Source: an uncultured Aquimarina sp.
GTDB taxonomy: Bacteria > Bacteroidota > Bacteroidia > Flavobacteriales > Flavobacteriaceae
DNA: 64,000 bases
Reading direction: 5' to 3'
Assembly (NCBI RefSeq): GCF_947492405.1
Contig: NZ_CANLMP010000001.1
Location: 930,001-994,000 of the forward strand
The notes beneath the pieces were generated by a model. The model ran no database searches. It worked only from the letters and a program-made list of their open reading frames with translations, and was not told where the DNA came from. The position numbers and the translations under genes are program-made. Shown one piece after another: positions 15,906 through 25,361 of the stretch; position 1 is the stretch's first letter, and each line of letters begins with the position of its first letter.

Positions 15906-18253
15906 TCTTTTGCTCCATACCCATATCCATAACCATAACCCACCTTATCACCAGCAGCATTAAGAAGGACAGCCATATTTGGCAATCGTTTTTCTCTATA
16001 AAAGTTTTCAGGAACCTGTAAAATTCTTTTATCCGAATAGTTCTCTCTTACTATATATATACTTAAGTCTGCAAAATGACCAATTAATAAGGTATCCGTT
16101 ACTAGACTAACAGGTGCTGTATCCACCACTATATAATCATAATTTTTTTCCAAATATCCAAACATCTCTTTTACCCTGTCATTCATTAAAAGTTCCGCAG
16201 GATTAGGAGGAATAGCTCCAGAAGGAATTACAGAAATAGGATCTTGTTGGCCTTGCTCATATATTATATCTTCAGGTTTAATATCCAAATTCATAATATA
16301 ATTGGTAAATCCTGGAGTATCTTTTCCTTTTGGTAGTTCAAAGAAATTATGAAATTTTGGGTCACGAAAATCCGTCCCTAAATATGCTATCTTTTTACCA
16401 GAAATAGCTAATGTTTTGGCTAAATTAGATGAAACTAACGTCTTACCCTCTCCAGAGATCGTTGAGGTTACAAATATCACTTTACCAGTTTCTTTGTTTG
16501 TTCCAGCCATTAAGAAACCTAAATTAGTTCTAAGGATTCTAAAAGCTTCAGCTACGGATGATCTGCTGTTTCTGGAAACTACAATTTTACTCTTCTTAGT
16601 TTTCGTTTTTGGAATAGCTCCTAAGATTGGCATAGAAAGTGCGTTCTCCAGATCTTCTCTTGAACTTATTTTAGTATTAAATAAATCCAATAAATAAATC
16701 GTTAAAAAAGGAAGTGCTAATCCTAAAAATATTGCACCTAAAAAGATCATTTTCTTGTTAGGAGAAACTGGATATGATCCTAAAGTAGAAGCTTTATCAA
16801 TAACACGTGCATTAGAAAGTGTAATATGACTAGTAATCTCTGCTTCTTCACGTTTTTGTAATAAATAAAGATACAATTGCTCTTTAATACCTTGTTCTCG
16901 ACCGATTGCAGTTAATTCTTTTTGCCTTAACGGTGCATTATACAACTGTCCACTAAAATACTTATCCTGAGTCCTTAAACTATTCAAGCTTATACTTATA
17001 GAACTTTTAGCTCCATTTAAACTAGCAATCAGTCCTTGACGTAATGAACCTATTTGTTCATCGATATTAACTACCACCGGGTTTTGCTCACTTGATGACT
17101 TTAATAATCTTTTCCTTTGACTTATCAATCCATTATACCTAGCAACTGTAGATGTTACAGATGGATCATCAAATCCAAGGGTAGAAGGTAAAATATCATA
17201 TTTACCATCCTGACTTAAAACAAAACGTCTAGTAGATTCTATTTTTCTTAATTGAGTTTCTAATCTATTAATTTCTTGAATATTCCTAGAATCAATATCA
17301 GCAACTCGTTGGGTTTGTGCAGAAACATCATTGGTCAACCCAAATTTAGATTTATAACCTGCCGCTTCATCATCAACCTCAGATAAATCCCCGGAAATAA
17401 GATCTAATCTTTCATTAATAAATTCAGCGGTCCTAGCAGAAGTTTGCTTCTTGTTTTTAATGGTATATTTATTATACTCTTCTACTAAGTTATTAATAAT
17501 GTCTTTGGCTTTCTCCTTAACAGGATCATTTAAAGACATGTTTACAATAGAAGATCCATTTCCGCTCTTAGCAACAAAGATCTTATTCCTATAGTTTTGG
17601 GCAACAACGTTAACAGGAGTTATTTTTATACGAATTATCTTTCCTTTATTAGAGGCTATATCTTCAATATTTGGAGTAATAACAACATCGCCTACAGTAG
17701 TATTTATAGTCTTACCAAAGGAATGGTCACTAATATTTTTTCCTTCTTTATCCACAAACGAAAAAGAAGTTTCAGAATTAACAAGCACTCTGAAGTTCTT
17801 TGATTTAGTATGAACAATAGAATCTGCAGATAAAAAATTAATCTCTATCAAAGATTTAGGATAATTCTCTGATTCGAGCACTCTTCCTTTTGTAAAGTAT
17901 TGAACGTTCAATTTCAGATTATTAACAACTTTCGTTAATAATGTTCTTGATTTTATAATTTGAAGCTCATTTTCTATTTTATTTTGAGATTCATCAAGTA
18001 ATCCTAGATCCTTAAAAGCAGATAGTTCAGATTCACTAACACTTTTTTCTTGTGATATTAGGATGGTACCAGAAACATTATACTGCGGAATTGTATATCG
18101 TACATGGAGAAACGCCAAGGTTCCAAAAATTAATACACTTAGCAAAAACCAGTACCATTTCTTTATGTATTTGAGAATTTCGTCCCTAAAATTGAAACTG
18201 GACTTCGGTGCATTCACGAGGGTAGTATTATCAGAATTAGTATTAGAAATCAT
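15902..18253 (-). CDS. Wzc-like polysaccharide co-polymerase and tyrosine autokinase
   Basis: An inner-membrane BY-kinase of 783 residues controlling chain length and export. It has an N-terminal membrane segment (about 35-53), a Wzz domain, a long periplasmic coiled coil (about 250-450), a second membrane segment (about 500-520) and a cytoplasmic kinase domain. Walker A is SGEGKT (Lys604) and Walker A' includes VVDTAP. The tail is tyrosine-rich, VGYGYGYGYGAKD, the usual autophosphorylation cluster. It lies 6 bases after the Wza gene. The tail is encoded by a CCATAN hexamer repeat, so its length may vary by slippage. Confidence 0.95.
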   Translation of the reverse strand: MISNTNSDNTTLVNAPKSSFNFRDEILKYIKKWYWFLLSVLIFGTLAFLHVRYTIPQYNVSGTILISQEKSVSESELSAFKDLGLLDESQNKIENELQIIKSRTLLTKVVNNLKLNVQYFTKGRVLESENYPKSLIEINFLSADSIVHTKSKNFRVLVNSETSFSFVDKEGKNISDHSFGKTINTTVGDVVITPNIEDIASNKGKIIRIKITPVNVVAQNYRNKIFVAKSGNGSSIVNMSLNDPVKEKAKDIINNLVEEYNKYTIKNKKQTSARTAEFINERLDLISGDLSEVDDEAAGYKSKFGLTNDVSAQTQRVADIDSRNIQEINRLETQLRKIESTRRFVLSQDGKYDILPSTLGFDDPSVTSTVARYNGLISQRKRLLKSSSEQNPVVVNIDEQIGSLRQGLIASLNGAKSSISISLNSLRTQDKYFSGQLYNAPLRQKELTAIGREQGIKEQLYLYLLQKREEAEITSHITLSNARVIDKASTLGSYPVSPNKKMIFLGAIFLGLALPFLTIYLLDLFNTKISSREDLENALSMPILGAIPKTKTKKSKIVVSRNSRSSVAEAFRILRTNLGFLMAGTNKETGKVIFVTSTISGEGKTLVSSNLAKTLAISGKKIAYLGTDFRDPKFHNFFELPKGKDTPGFTNYIMNLDIKPEDIIYEQGQQDPISVIPSGAIPPNPAELLMNDRVKEMFGYLEKNYDYIVVDTAPVSLVTDTLLIGHFADLSIYIVRENYSDKRILQVPENFYREKRLPNMAVLLNAAGDKVGYGYGYGYGAKD
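15915..15938. repeat. Hexanucleotide repeat encoding the Wzc tyrosine tail
   Basis: Four consecutive CCATAN units on the plus strand encode the alternating Gly-Tyr tail of the kinase. Gain or loss of a unit stays in frame and changes the number of tyrosines by one. Confidence 0.7.
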
Positions 18254-18259
18254 ACTCCT

Positions 18260-19054
18260 CTAATTTATAATAAGCGCTAATACAGATAAACTAACCCCTA
18301 CTACACTTAGAACAACTCCTAAGGTATTGTCATTGCCCTTAGAACTTTTGACCATAGCCTCATTAGGTTCTACGTATAAGACATCATTTTGTGCTAAATA
18401 GTAGACAGGTGAATCAAAAATCGATTTAGAGGTAAGATCAACCCTATGATATGTATTCACTCCTTCATTTTCTCTTATCACCATCACATTTACTCTTTTC
18501 CCCATAATAGTAAGATCTCCAGCTAAACCAATAGCTTCTATAATTGTAATCCTTTCGTTAGGAATAGTAAAAGACCCAGGTCTGTCTACTTCTCCGATAA
18601 CCGTAATCTTAAAATTTTTAAGTCTAACATTTACAATAGGATCTTTTATATAGATTTTTAGCTTTTCCTTTAGCATATCTTTTATCTGCACTCGAGTCAA
18701 TCCAGCTATTTTTAATTTTCCGATAACCGGAAAATCAATAGTTCCCTCTTCATCAATAAGGTATGTTGGTTCTGTCCCTCCATTTCCATTAGATCCGGTT
18801 CCAGTATTATCTCCAGACGAAGATTCCAAACTAGCTCCTTGCATTAAATTAAAGGGTCTCGCTGCATCCATATCCGTGGCAGAAACTAAAATACTAACAA
18901 CATCATCTACCTTAAAAACTGGAGTAAATGAGTTTGTAGATTTTATTTTTTCTAAATCCTTAGAATTCTGGAAATAGACCACGTCTGTCGGAGTCTTACA
19001 AGAAAAAATGAATGTTGATATTACTAATAAAAGTAAAAACTTATATGAATTCAT
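18260..19054 (-). CDS. Wza-like polysaccharide export outer-membrane lipoprotein
   Basis: The outer-membrane export channel subunit, 264 residues. The lipoprotein signal ends at Cys19 (FSCK). The Poly_export domain includes TYLIDEEGTIDFPVIGKLKIAGLT, followed by an SLBB domain (FKITVIGEVDRPGSFTIPNERITIIEAIGLAGDL). A C-terminal hydrophobic helix (about 243-263) replaces the amphipathic helix barrel of E. coli Wza, as is common in Bacteroidota. A Gly/Ser/Thr/Asn-rich insert (about 78-95) is unusual but small. It forms a pair with wzc and has a good promoter just upstream. Confidence 0.93.
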   Translation of the reverse strand: MNSYKFLLLLVISTFIFSCKTPTDVVYFQNSKDLEKIKSTNSFTPVFKVDDVVSILVSATDMDAARPFNLMQGASLESSSGDNTGTGSNGNGGTEPTYLIDEEGTIDFPVIGKLKIAGLTRVQIKDMLKEKLKIYIKDPIVNVRLKNFKITVIGEVDRPGSFTIPNERITIIEAIGLAGDLTIMGKRVNVMVIRENEGVNTYHRVDLTSKSIFDSPVYYLAQNDVLYVEPNEAMVKSSKGNDNTLGVVLSVVGVSLSVLALIIN

Positions 19055-19089
19055 ATTTTTTAAGTTCTTTAGGGCATTTAATAAACAAA

Positions 19090-19121
19090 CAAAAATATGA
19101 TAATATTCTCGTTTATTACAA
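19090..19121 (-). promoter_or_regulatory. Promoter of the wza-wzc pair
   Basis: On the minus strand TTG (19121-19119), 21 bases, then TATTTTTG (19097-19090) fits the flavobacterial consensus TTG-N17-23-TAnnTTTG. The predicted start site is about 30 bases before the wza start. Of the promoter candidates in the window this has the best fit. Confidence 0.55.
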
Positions 19122-19138
19122 CAATTTTAAAAAGAAGA

Positions 19139-21067
19139 CTAGACTAGTACCTTTTGTTCTTTATTATTAGTTTCCTCGTTTTTAATATCAATGCTTTCGA
19201 AAGTAGAATTCTTAGAAATAAACTCTGGTACAATTTCCTTTAACTTCCCAACAATTTTGTGATCCTGATTGAATAAATTCATAATACAAAGATCATCAAT
19301 TTTATCCATTACTAATGGACAATCAGCATCATCAAACTTACTAATCATAATTTTCTTATGGTACGTTGGTAAGGTATTTTCGGTATCTGCTAATAGTTCT
19401 TCATACAGCTTTTCTCCAGGTCTTAAACCAGTAATTTCTATATCGATATCATTAGGATAATTAAGTCCCGATAATCTGATCATTTTTTTAGCTAAATCGA
19501 ATATTTTTACTGATTCACCCATATCAAAAATAAAGATCTCTCCTCCATTACCCATCGTTCCAGCTTCAATCACTAACTGAGAAGCTTCTGGTATGGTCAT
19601 AAAAAAGCGAGTAACATCTTTATGAGTTACAGTAAGTGGTCCTCCTTTATCTATTTGCTTTTTAAACAAGGGAATTACAGAGCCATTAGATCCCAAAACA
19701 TTACCGAATCTAGTAGTGATAAATTTAGTCTTACTTGTTCTATGCAAGCATTTTATATACATCTCTGCAACCCTTTTGGTCGCACCCATTACATTTGTAG
19801 GGTTTACTGCCTTATCCGTTGAGACAAAAACAAATTTATCTACGCCGAATTCCGACGATAAATCTGCTAATTTCCTAGTACCTAAAACATTTATCTTAAT
19901 TGCCTCACAAGGATTGTTTTCCATTAAAGGCACATGTTTATATGCTGCCGCATGGAATACCATATTAGGTCTAAATCTTTCAAAAATTGTTTCAATACGT
20001 TGATGATCTCGAATGTCTGCAACAATTGGTGTAAAATTATTAACTCCTTTACTTAATAACTCCTGCTGTAAATCATACAAAGGTGACTCTGCCTGATCTA
20101 CTAATACCAGGTGTTTATAGCTATAAAAAGATGCTTGTCTAACAATTTCACTTCCTATAGAACCTGCTGCACCTGTGATCAAAATTACCTTATCATGAAG
20201 CTCTTTTTTGATATTTTGATTTTCTAGTGCAATCGGAGCTCTATCCAATAAATCTTCTATCTGAATTTGTTTGATTTGGGATACATTTAATTTCCCATCG
20301 ATCCAATCATTAATTGCAGGTATAATCTTTACCTTCACAGACAACTTAAGCAAATTATCTGAGATTTCTGATAGACGTTGTTTATCAATATGAGGAATTG
20401 ATACGATAATTTCGGTAATATTATGCTTTGTGATATACCCTTGTGTAATCGTTTTAGAACGATAAACGTTAATACCATTAATCGTTTTTCCTATTTTCTG
20501 AGGATTATCATCAATAAAACCAACTACGGTAACCGATTTATGAGAATCGTTCGTGATTGCAGCTAATGTTATTAACCCTGAATCTCCTGCTCCATAAATC
20601 ATCACCCTTGAAGAATCTCCAAGTTTTGACTTTATATAGTGGTAAAAATATTTAAACACTAATCGACTAAGAGTCAAATTAATAATATTCAATAAATAAT
20701 GAACACAAATAATAGATACAGGAATATTAAGAAGCTCAGGAATCAAAGACAATCTACTTGATACCATTAACGCACCGCTTAGTGAAATCAGCACTGTAAC
20801 TGCTAAAAACAAATTGTATGCATCTCTCATTCCAGTGTGCCTGATAACTCCTTTATGAGAACCTATCATCAAGAAACTAGCGGCAGCTATTACCGCCATT
20901 ACTGGTATTTGATAAACAAAATTAGTCTTATCAAAATCTAGGGTTATACCAAACCTAACTACATATGCTAAAAAGAAATTAAAAATAGTGATCGCAATAT
21001 CAATAGATAATACAACCCATTTTGACGCGTGCTTATGTGAATTATTAATTATGTAGTCCTTAATCAT
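19139..21067 (-). CDS. Membrane UDP-GlcNAc 4,6-dehydratase (WbpM/PglF/CapD type)
   Basis: An integral membrane SDR enzyme of 642 residues. Four membrane helices (about 15-130) precede a first Rossmann domain (IYGAGDSG, about 157) and the catalytic SDR domain with TGAAGSIGSE (about 298). The active site has STDKAVNPTNVMGATKR: Met427 replaces the usual Tyr and Lys431 is kept, the Ser-Met-Lys arrangement typical of WbpM/PglF. It should convert UDP-GlcNAc into the 4-keto-6-deoxy sugar, the substrate for the aminotransferase encoded by the overlapping upstream gene. Confidence 0.93.
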   Translation of the reverse strand: MIKDYIINNSHKHASKWVVLSIDIAITIFNFFLAYVVRFGITLDFDKTNFVYQIPVMAVIAAASFLMIGSHKGVIRHTGMRDAYNLFLAVTVLISLSGALMVSSRLSLIPELLNIPVSIICVHYLLNIINLTLSRLVFKYFYHYIKSKLGDSSRVMIYGAGDSGLITLAAITNDSHKSVTVVGFIDDNPQKIGKTINGINVYRSKTITQGYITKHNITEIIVSIPHIDKQRLSEISDNLLKLSVKVKIIPAINDWIDGKLNVSQIKQIQIEDLLDRAPIALENQNIKKELHDKVILITGAAGSIGSEIVRQASFYSYKHLVLVDQAESPLYDLQQELLSKGVNNFTPIVADIRDHQRIETIFERFRPNMVFHAAAYKHVPLMENNPCEAIKINVLGTRKLADLSSEFGVDKFVFVSTDKAVNPTNVMGATKRVAEMYIKCLHRTSKTKFITTRFGNVLGSNGSVIPLFKKQIDKGGPLTVTHKDVTRFFMTIPEASQLVIEAGTMGNGGEIFIFDMGESVKIFDLAKKMIRLSGLNYPNDIDIEITGLRPGEKLYEELLADTENTLPTYHKKIMISKFDDADCPLVMDKIDDLCIMNLFNQDHKIVGKLKEIVPEFISKNSTFESIDIKNEETNNKEQKVLV

Positions 21068-22209
21068 CTCAATATATTTTTAATTACCGATACAATTCTA
21101 AATAAATCTTCTTTTTCAAGATTAGACCCGCTGGGTAAGCAAAGTCCTCGATCAAATAGGTCGTCAGAAATTCCATTGAGGTAAGCATCACAATCTGCAA
21201 AAACAGGTTGACGATGCATGGGTTTCCATAGTGGTCGTGATTCTATGTTTTCTTCTGCCAATGCTGCTCTTATACCTTCTCTTAATTCATAAGATGTGGT
21301 TTCTATACATGTCAGCCATCTGTTAGAATGAAAACCTGTAGGCTCTTCCAAAAATTTAATTTCAGTTGAGTTACTTAAGTTATTTTTATAAAAATTGAAG
21401 TTATTTCTTCTGTTGTTTACGTGCTTATCTAAAACCTCCATCTGACCTCTACCTATACCAGCAATAATATTACTCATACGATAGTTATGGCCAATTTCGG
21501 TATGCTCATAGTGCGGAGCATTATCTCTAGCTTGAGTTGCAAGAAAAATGGCTTTTTCTTTATGCTCTGGTTTTTTAGCTATTAATGCACCTCCACCTGA
21601 GGTGGTTATAATCTTGTTTCCATTAAAAGAAAGTATAGCGATATCACCAAAAGTTCCACACTTTACATTATGATAAGAACTACCGAGTGATTCTGCACTA
21701 TCTTCTAAAACCGGAATTTTATATTCAGAAGCTATTTTATGGATAGCATCCACATTATATGGCATTCCATATAAATGTACTGCTATAATAGCCTTAGGCT
21801 TCTTACCCTTTGCTATTCTATCTTTAATAGCTAATTCTAATTGCTCAGGACAGATATTCCATGTTTGTGCCTCGCTATCAATGAATATAGGTTTTGCTCC
21901 TAAATAAACTATCGGATTGGCAGAAGCTGCAAATGTCATACTCTGACATAATACTTCATCTCCTCGAGAAACACCTAAAAGTTTAAGTCCTAAGTGTAAC
22001 GCTGCGGTACCAGAACTTAAGGCTGCAACAAAATTGTTACTACCAAGATAATTCTCGATATCCTTTTCAAAACCATCAACATTTGGACCTAATGGTGCAA
22101 CCCAATTAGTATCAAAAGCCTGTTTAACATAACTTTGCTCCGTCCCCCCCATATGTGGTGAAGAAAGCCATATTCTCTTGGATTCTACTGCATTCATAAT
22201 TTTCCCCAT
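21064..22209 (-). CDS. DegT/DnrJ/EryC1/StrS sugar aminotransferase (PglE-like)
   Basis: A PLP-dependent aminotransferase of 381 residues. Motifs include SSGTAALHLGL, EDSAESLGS and the PLP-binding Lys199 in SFNGNKIITTSGGGAL. It should add the C4 amino group to the 4-keto sugar made by the adjacent WbpM/PglF-like enzyme, giving UDP-2-acetamido-4-amino-2,4,6-trideoxyhexose. It overlaps that gene by 4 bases, so they are translationally coupled. Met5 may be the true start (a GGGGAAAA stretch precedes it). The next step, C4 N-acylation, is probably encoded at 25362. Confidence 0.93.
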   Translation of the reverse strand: MGKIMNAVESKRIWLSSPHMGGTEQSYVKQAFDTNWVAPLGPNVDGFEKDIENYLGSNNFVAALSSGTAALHLGLKLLGVSRGDEVLCQSMTFAASANPIVYLGAKPIFIDSEAQTWNICPEQLELAIKDRIAKGKKPKAIIAVHLYGMPYNVDAIHKIASEYKIPVLEDSAESLGSSYHNVKCGTFGDIAILSFNGNKIITTSGGGALIAKKPEHKEKAIFLATQARDNAPHYEHTEIGHNYRMSNIIAGIGRGQMEVLDKHVNNRRNNFNFYKNNLSNSTEIKFLEEPTGFHSNRWLTCIETTSYELREGIRAALAEENIESRPLWKPMHRQPVFADCDAYLNGISDDLFDRGLCLPSGSNLEKEDLFRIVSVIKNILR

Positions 22210-22384
22210 TAATTAATGAACAATAATTTATCCTCAACTATTATAACAAAACTGCTATAATTGCCGACTCTTTTAATGATAATCTAATAAAACGTAAGGA
22301 AGAAGGGGGTAGTACTTCCAAAAATTGTATTTTTCTCTTACTTGCTTTAACCACCGCTAAAATAGTTTAGTTACTTTTAATATC

Positions 22385-22408
22385 ATCTAAAAAATTAATT
22401 TTTTAGAT
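22385..22408. repeat. 24-base perfect palindrome
   Basis: ATCTAAAAAATT at 22385-22396 is followed without spacer by its exact reverse complement at 22397-22408. It could be an operator or a cruciform; there is no T-tract beyond the arm, so it is not a typical terminator. Confidence 0.55.
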
Positions 22409-22472
22409 AGAATACTTAAAAAAGGCGTTTAACAGCATAACTACTTCGTTATAGATCCTTAAACGAGGGGTT

Positions 22473-22493
22473 TACCGTAAGAAAAGTACTATG
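22473..22493. promoter_or_regulatory. TACCGTA-N7-TACTATG site, relative of the 2590 element
   Basis: The left half-site TACCGTA (22473-22479), the A-rich 7-base spacer and the following TAC (22487-22489) are shared with the perfect inverted repeat at 2590-2610. The right arm differs at two positions. It sits about 400 bases before the MBOAT start and 260 before the aminotransferase start. Confidence 0.35.
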
Positions 22494-22896
22494 TAAATAG
22501 AACACTAATACAAGTAAAAACCTACAAAAAAGGTCATTTTGTTTAATCAATTAGGTCGAAACCATCATTTTTAACATTTTTTAACTAAAATTTGCAAAAA
22601 AAATTAACGTAATTTCCTACTTAAGCTAATTTTTAAACAACAACGTAATGATACTGGTTAAATTTGATAAAATAAGTAGTGAATAAACTGTTTCTTTAAA
22701 GGGTTTTTTCCCCTAGCAACGTTAGTGAGAAAAATCTAATTTTACGTCAACAAAAGAGTTTTTAAAAAAAAGAAAATAATTCTTGATTTATTAAATTAAA
22801 TAAACAAAATTTACACGCTTCAAAAAATATCAAAATTTTATAATACTAATCCTTATAATCCATAAACTCCCCAGAATTTTATATTAATGATTTTAC

Positions 22897-24348
22897 ATGT
22901 TATTTAATTCATTAGATTTTTTTATTTTTTTACCAGTAGTTTTTATTGTATACTGGTTATTGTTCTATAAAAATTTAAAGCTTCAAAATATTTTTGTTTT
23001 GGTTGCTAGTTATTTATTCTATGGAATGTGGGATTGGCGTTTCCTGTTTCTTATTTTAGCAAGTACTACAGTTGATTATTTTGTTGGTCAATATATATAC
23101 AGTTGTGATTCCAATAAACAGAGAAAGAGATGGTTATGGGTCAGTGTGATTTTTAATATTGGACTATTAGGTTTTTTTAAATATTACAATTTCTTTATAG
23201 ACTCCTGGGTTGATCTAATTGATATTTTTGGTTATAAACAACAAAGTTCCTGGACATTACAAATTATACTTCCTGTAGGAATATCTTTTTACACCTTCCA
23301 GACTATGTCTTATTCATTAGACATTTACTATAAGAGGCTTACTCCTACTAATGATTTCATATCATTTGCAACATTTGTTAGTTTTTTTCCGCAATTAGTT
23401 GCTGGCCCGATTGAAAGAGCTTCCAATTTACTTTCTCAAGTTACAACAAAAAGAACTTTCAATTATAAGCAATGTACAGAAGGACTAAAGCTAATCATAT
23501 GGGGTTTATTTAAAAAAGTAGTGATAGCAGATTCTATTGCCCCTATAGTGGATGACATTTTTGCTAATTACGGAAGTTACCCAGCTTCCACCCTAATACT
23601 TGGCGTTACATTGTTTAGTTTTCAGGTATATGGAGATTTTAGCGGTTATTCTGATATCGCTATTGGTACTGCTAAATTATTTGGAATAGAGCTAATGTCT
23701 AATTTTAAGTTTCCAAATTTCTCCAGAAATGTTGCGGAATATTGGCAAAGATGGCATGTATCACTATCAACGTGGTTTAGGCATTATGTATATATTCCTC
23801 TTGGCGGAAGCCGGGTTAGTAAACTAAAATCAGTTAGAAATATCATCATTATCTTTTTAGTTAGTGGTTTTTGGCATGGTGCTAATTGGACTTTTATCGC
23901 TTGGGGAGCTATTCATGCACTTTTATATATTCCGGTTTTTCTTATGGGACGTAATCGAATTTATATGAATAATGTAGTTGCCGAAAATAGTTGGTTTCCT
24001 TCTTTTAAAGAAATATTACAAATACTACTCACCTTTTCATTAGTAACATTTTCCAGAGTATTTTTTAGATCAGAATCAATCACTGATGCTTTTGGTTTTT
24101 TAAAACAGATATATAATAATTTTAACTTTGAAATATACGAACATCCCTTAGGGTATAGAATGATTGACTACTTTGTATTATTAGGGTTCTTTCTTCTGTA
24201 CGAATATCGAATTAGAAGAGATGAAAGATCTCCTTTCAAATTTAAATCAAAGCTAGTGCGATTTATAGCTTATACTTTAGTAATTTTAGGTATGCTCCTT
24301 TTCTTTGATGATAATATTGACAGATCATTTATCTATTTTCAATTTTAA
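22897..24348 (+). CDS. MBOAT family O-acyltransferase (AlgI/DltB-like)
   Basis: A polytopic inner-membrane O-acyltransferase of 483 residues with about ten membrane segments. It begins MLFNSLDFFIFLPVVF, the standard AlgI-type N-terminus. The conserved residues are His327 in SGFWHGANW and His340 in WGAIHA; AFAQWRR-like context is represented by AEYWQRWHVSLSTWFRHYVYIPLGGSR. It should carry acyl groups, usually acetyl, across the membrane for polysaccharide O-acylation. The AlgJ-like SGNH gene 32 bases downstream is the expected partner. Confidence 0.94.
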   Translation: MLFNSLDFFIFLPVVFIVYWLLFYKNLKLQNIFVLVASYLFYGMWDWRFLFLILASTTVDYFVGQYIYSCDSNKQRKRWLWVSVIFNIGLLGFFKYYNFFIDSWVDLIDIFGYKQQSSWTLQIILPVGISFYTFQTMSYSLDIYYKRLTPTNDFISFATFVSFFPQLVAGPIERASNLLSQVTTKRTFNYKQCTEGLKLIIWGLFKKVVIADSIAPIVDDIFANYGSYPASTLILGVTLFSFQVYGDFSGYSDIAIGTAKLFGIELMSNFKFPNFSRNVAEYWQRWHVSLSTWFRHYVYIPLGGSRVSKLKSVRNIIIIFLVSGFWHGANWTFIAWGAIHALLYIPVFLMGRNRIYMNNVVAENSWFPSFKEILQILLTFSLVTFSRVFFRSESITDAFGFLKQIYNNFNFEIYEHPLGYRMIDYFVLLGFFLLYEYRIRRDERSPFKFKSKLVRFIAYTLVILGMLLFFDDNIDRSFIYFQF

Positions 24349-24380
24349 ACTATATGAGTATCTAAAACTGAACTAAAAAA

Positions 24381-25349
24381 ATGAAAAAACTTATTCTAAA
24401 AAGCGCTTTATATGTATTTCTTGTGCTTATTTCATTAGAGTTATTTGTTCGCGTTTTTCATTTAGGAAAAGATACACCGACCAGAATTTTGGATGAATAT
24501 AACGTAGAGAAATGGATGCCTAATCAGAACGGGTATTCCGTTACGGGAAACAGAAGACAGAATTTTTCTGAATACCATATAAACAACTCAGGGTATAACT
24601 CTTATCGCGAGTTTACACCGACCACAGACAATATTGAAGTTGCACTTGTAGGAGATTCTTTTATTGAAGGGTTTCATCAAAACTACTATAACTCCATTGG
24701 TAAAAAAATTGAAAAATCAATACCTGAAGTCGAAGTTTACGAATACGGATATGCTGGATATGATTTTGCAGATCAACTACACCTTGTTTACGCTTATAAA
24801 GAACAATTTGATGCGATTGACCATATAATTCTCGGAATAAAATTTTCTAATGATCTTACAAGAGGAAAATATGAAGTCGACACAGGTCGTTTACAACTGG
24901 AATCTCCTATGAATAAACTTCTTAAGAAAAGTAAGCTACTAGTTTACTGTAAGAGTATTGGTATATTGGATCCTCCACAACAATTACTATATAGAATCAT
25001 AAATATTTTAAGACCGGTATCAAAGAAACCTGTTTTGAGTAAAGAAGAAATTAATAAAATCAAAAAACAAAAGGAAAATCAATATTTAGTTAATTTTAAA
25101 AGCCTTGCAGATATATATCGATATGACAAAGATCGGTTTACCTTACTATTAGATTCAAGAATTACCAGTGATACTTTTTTATCATATCTAAAAGAAAACG
25201 GTTTCAATTATATTGACTTTTCAACATATTTTGAAGAGAGTAGTCAATCCACAATTTTAATTTATGATAAACATTGGAATAATCACGGACGTGATTTAAT
25301 AGCAAAGGCTATAAGTAACTACCTCAAAGAAATAGATCTTAAAAAATAG
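24381..25349 (+). CDS. SGNH-hydrolase-like protein (AlgJ/AlgX-type acetylation partner)
   Basis: A 322-residue protein with one N-terminal membrane anchor (about 5-22) and an extracytoplasmic SGNH-like domain. The nucleophile motif is VGDSFIEG (Ser93), and the His-containing DxHW motif is DKHWNNHG (Asp296, His298), as in AlgJ and AlgX. It probably transfers acetyl groups from the adjacent MBOAT system to the polysaccharide in the periplasm. It is the second gene of a two-gene plus-strand unit and converges with the PglD-FemAB fusion gene with only 12 bases between. Confidence 0.85.
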   Translation: MKKLILKSALYVFLVLISLELFVRVFHLGKDTPTRILDEYNVEKWMPNQNGYSVTGNRRQNFSEYHINNSGYNSYREFTPTTDNIEVALVGDSFIEGFHQNYYNSIGKKIEKSIPEVEVYEYGYAGYDFADQLHLVYAYKEQFDAIDHIILGIKFSNDLTRGKYEVDTGRLQLESPMNKLLKKSKLLVYCKSIGILDPPQQLLYRIINILRPVSKKPVLSKEEINKIKKQKENQYLVNFKSLADIYRYDKDRFTLLLDSRITSDTFLSYLKENGFNYIDFSTYFEESSQSTILIYDKHWNNHGRDLIAKAISNYLKEIDLKK

Positions 25350-25361
25350 TAATTTTAAAAA

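Larger units (their letters stand above)
22210..22896. other. Divergent control region of the capsule locus
   Basis: These 687 bases carry no gene that I can support. They separate the minus-strand aminotransferase operon from the plus-strand MBOAT gene. Structured elements are a 24-base perfect palindrome at 22385-22408 and a TACCGTA-type site at 22473-22493. No JUMPstart or ops element and no clean TAnnTTTG box was seen on either strand. Confidence 0.5.

Noticed and set aside
22210..22896. Possible JUMPstart/ops element before the capsule genes
   Set aside because: No GGCGGTAGC core was found; the GGGTTTTTTCCCC stretch near 22700 is not part of that element.
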